Positions 5,876 to 6,623 of a DNA stretch of 6,623 nt are shown here, in pieces. Position numbers and translations under genes: made by a program. The notes below the pieces were generated by a model. That model was not told where the DNA came from. It worked only from the letters and a program-made list of their open reading frames with translations, and ran no database searches. Within the stretch, counting starts at the first letter, position 1. Every line of letters begins with the position of its first letter. Origin of the DNA: Actinomycetota bacterium (GTDB lineage Bacteria > Actinomycetota > Actinomycetes > Nanopelagicales > Nanopelagicaceae); assembly GCA_009705165.1 (NCBI GenBank), contig WLCU01000055.1:1-6623 (forward strand), given 5' to 3'.

Positions 5876-6623
5876 GGATACGTACTAACTCTTTGAGGGT
5901 ATCTATAACTTTGCCACGGATTTCGGCTGGCTCATTAACCACCACATCGTCTAAATGCCAAAGAATGGTGTCGATAAAAACTTCTGAATCACCATAGGCA
6001 ATTTCAATCCGCTCCCACTCCCCTAAATCTTGAATGGATTGGGCCGCCTTGCGCAACGCTGCAGCTTTACCCTTACGAATCTCTAAAACTGCCAGTTTTT
6101 CAGGTTCAATCGCATCCATAGTTTCAAAGAGATCAAAACCAGTTGGGACTGTAAAACGATTTGACTTACCTACAATTTGAATCTGACTTGCAACTCGATC
6201 AATTCTGAAAGTACGTATCTCCTTCTTTTCTAAATCCATGCCCGTGAAATACCAATGGCCATTTCGCGTACCCACCGCGTAAGGGGCAATTTCTCGTGGC
6301 TTTGCAATCAAATCAATAGAAAAGTACTCAAAAGAAATATGTGATTGGTTTGCGATAGCTTGGAGAACAGTTTCAATCTCTTCGTTCATGAGAGTTATTC
6401 TCGGAGCCAGAGTAGGAATTGCTGCAAGATCTGATGCGATACCCATTGATTTCAATTTAAGTAAAGCTGTCTGTGCGCCTGAATCTAACGCTGCGCCATT
6501 CCAGGCTTGGGCGGCTAAGGATAAAAGCGCAATATCTGTTCCGGATATTTCGCCAAGGTCTAATGCGTAATTTTCAGGCTTAATACGATAACCAGCTTCA
6601 TCGTTAAATAATGGATCTAGTCC
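5868..6623 (-). CDS. pafB: PafB, WYL-domain transcriptional regulator subunit, 5' end outside the window
   Basis: Partner of PafC in the DNA-damage-responsive activator. The frame is open from the right window edge, giving 251 visible codons. About 80 residues holding most of the N-terminal winged helix are missing, judging from the roughly 330-aa mycobacterial protein. Counting from the first visible codon: PLFNDEAGYRIKPENYAL (4-21) is the typical end of the PafB DNA-binding domain, DIALLSLAAQAW (30-41) the start of the helical linker. The WYL domain covers about 88-147, with HWYFTGMD (123-130) and IRTFRIDRV (136-144). The C-terminal extension follows (about 150-251, with LEIRKGKAAALRK). An internal ATG or TTG near 6455 is not the start, because clear PafB homology continues upstream of it. 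PafB is separate from PafC here; some actinobacteria carry a natural fusion of the two. Confidence 0.92.
   Translation of the reverse strand, partial: GLDPLFNDEAGYRIKPENYALDLGEISGTDIALLSLAAQAWNGAALDSGAQTALLKLKSMGIASDLAAIPTLAPRITLMNEEIETVLQAIANQSHISFEYFSIDLIAKPREIAPYAVGTRNGHWYFTGMDLEKKEIRTFRIDRVASQIQIVGKSNRFTVPTGFDLFETMDAIEPEKLAVLEIRKGKAAALRKAAQSIQDLGEWERIEIAYGDSEVFIDTILWHLDDVVVNEPAEIRGKVIDTLKELVRIHG

Noticed and set aside
6453..6455. TTG at 6455 as the start of pafB
   Set aside because: The frame stays open to the window edge, and the upstream residues (PLFNDEAGYRI, ALLSLAAQAW) are typical PafB sequence, so the true start lies outside the window.

Overview
The window is a compact, wholly minus-strand block from an actinobacterium. 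The gene order pafB-pafC-tatA-tatC-(lipid kinase)-helY-(5'-3' exonuclease) closely resembles the pafABC-tatAC-helY neighbourhood of mycobacteria and other Actinobacteria. PafB, PafC and the HelY-type helicase are themselves actinobacterial hallmarks. By eye the base composition is only slightly above 40% GC, and genes overlap or nearly touch. That combination suggests a streamlined low-GC lineage such as the freshwater acI group (Nanopelagicales). The lineage assignment is inference from composition and gene order, not from a search.

Reading in the direction of transcription (right to left): the 3' part of pafB (6623-5868, 5' end outside the window) overlaps pafC (5875-4955) by 8 bp. A 74-bp gap follows (4954-4881), the only real intergenic space. 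It holds a 9-bp direct repeat, a hairpin, a candidate promoter and a strong Shine-Dalgarno site. Then come tatA (4880-4698), tatC (4688-3873, 9 bp later), a diacylglycerol-kinase-family lipid kinase (3855-2986, 17 bp later), helY (2989-614, ATGA overlap) and a stand-alone 5'-3' exonuclease/flap endonuclease (617-1, ATGA overlap, 3' end outside the window). No non-coding stretch exceeds 300 bases, and I see no RNA gene, mobile element, CRISPR array or terminator.

Functionally the block splits in two. PafB and PafC are the two subunits of the WYL-domain transcription activator that drives the LexA-independent DNA-damage response in mycobacteria. TatA and TatC form the minimal twin-arginine translocase. 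The lipid kinase, the Ski2-like helicase and the flap nuclease follow in tight translational coupling with each other. The helicase-nuclease junction is the most suggestive pairing. I found no evidence of an undescribed system here: all seven genes fall in recognisable families, and the points worth following are regulatory structure in the pafC-tatA gap and the operon arrangement.
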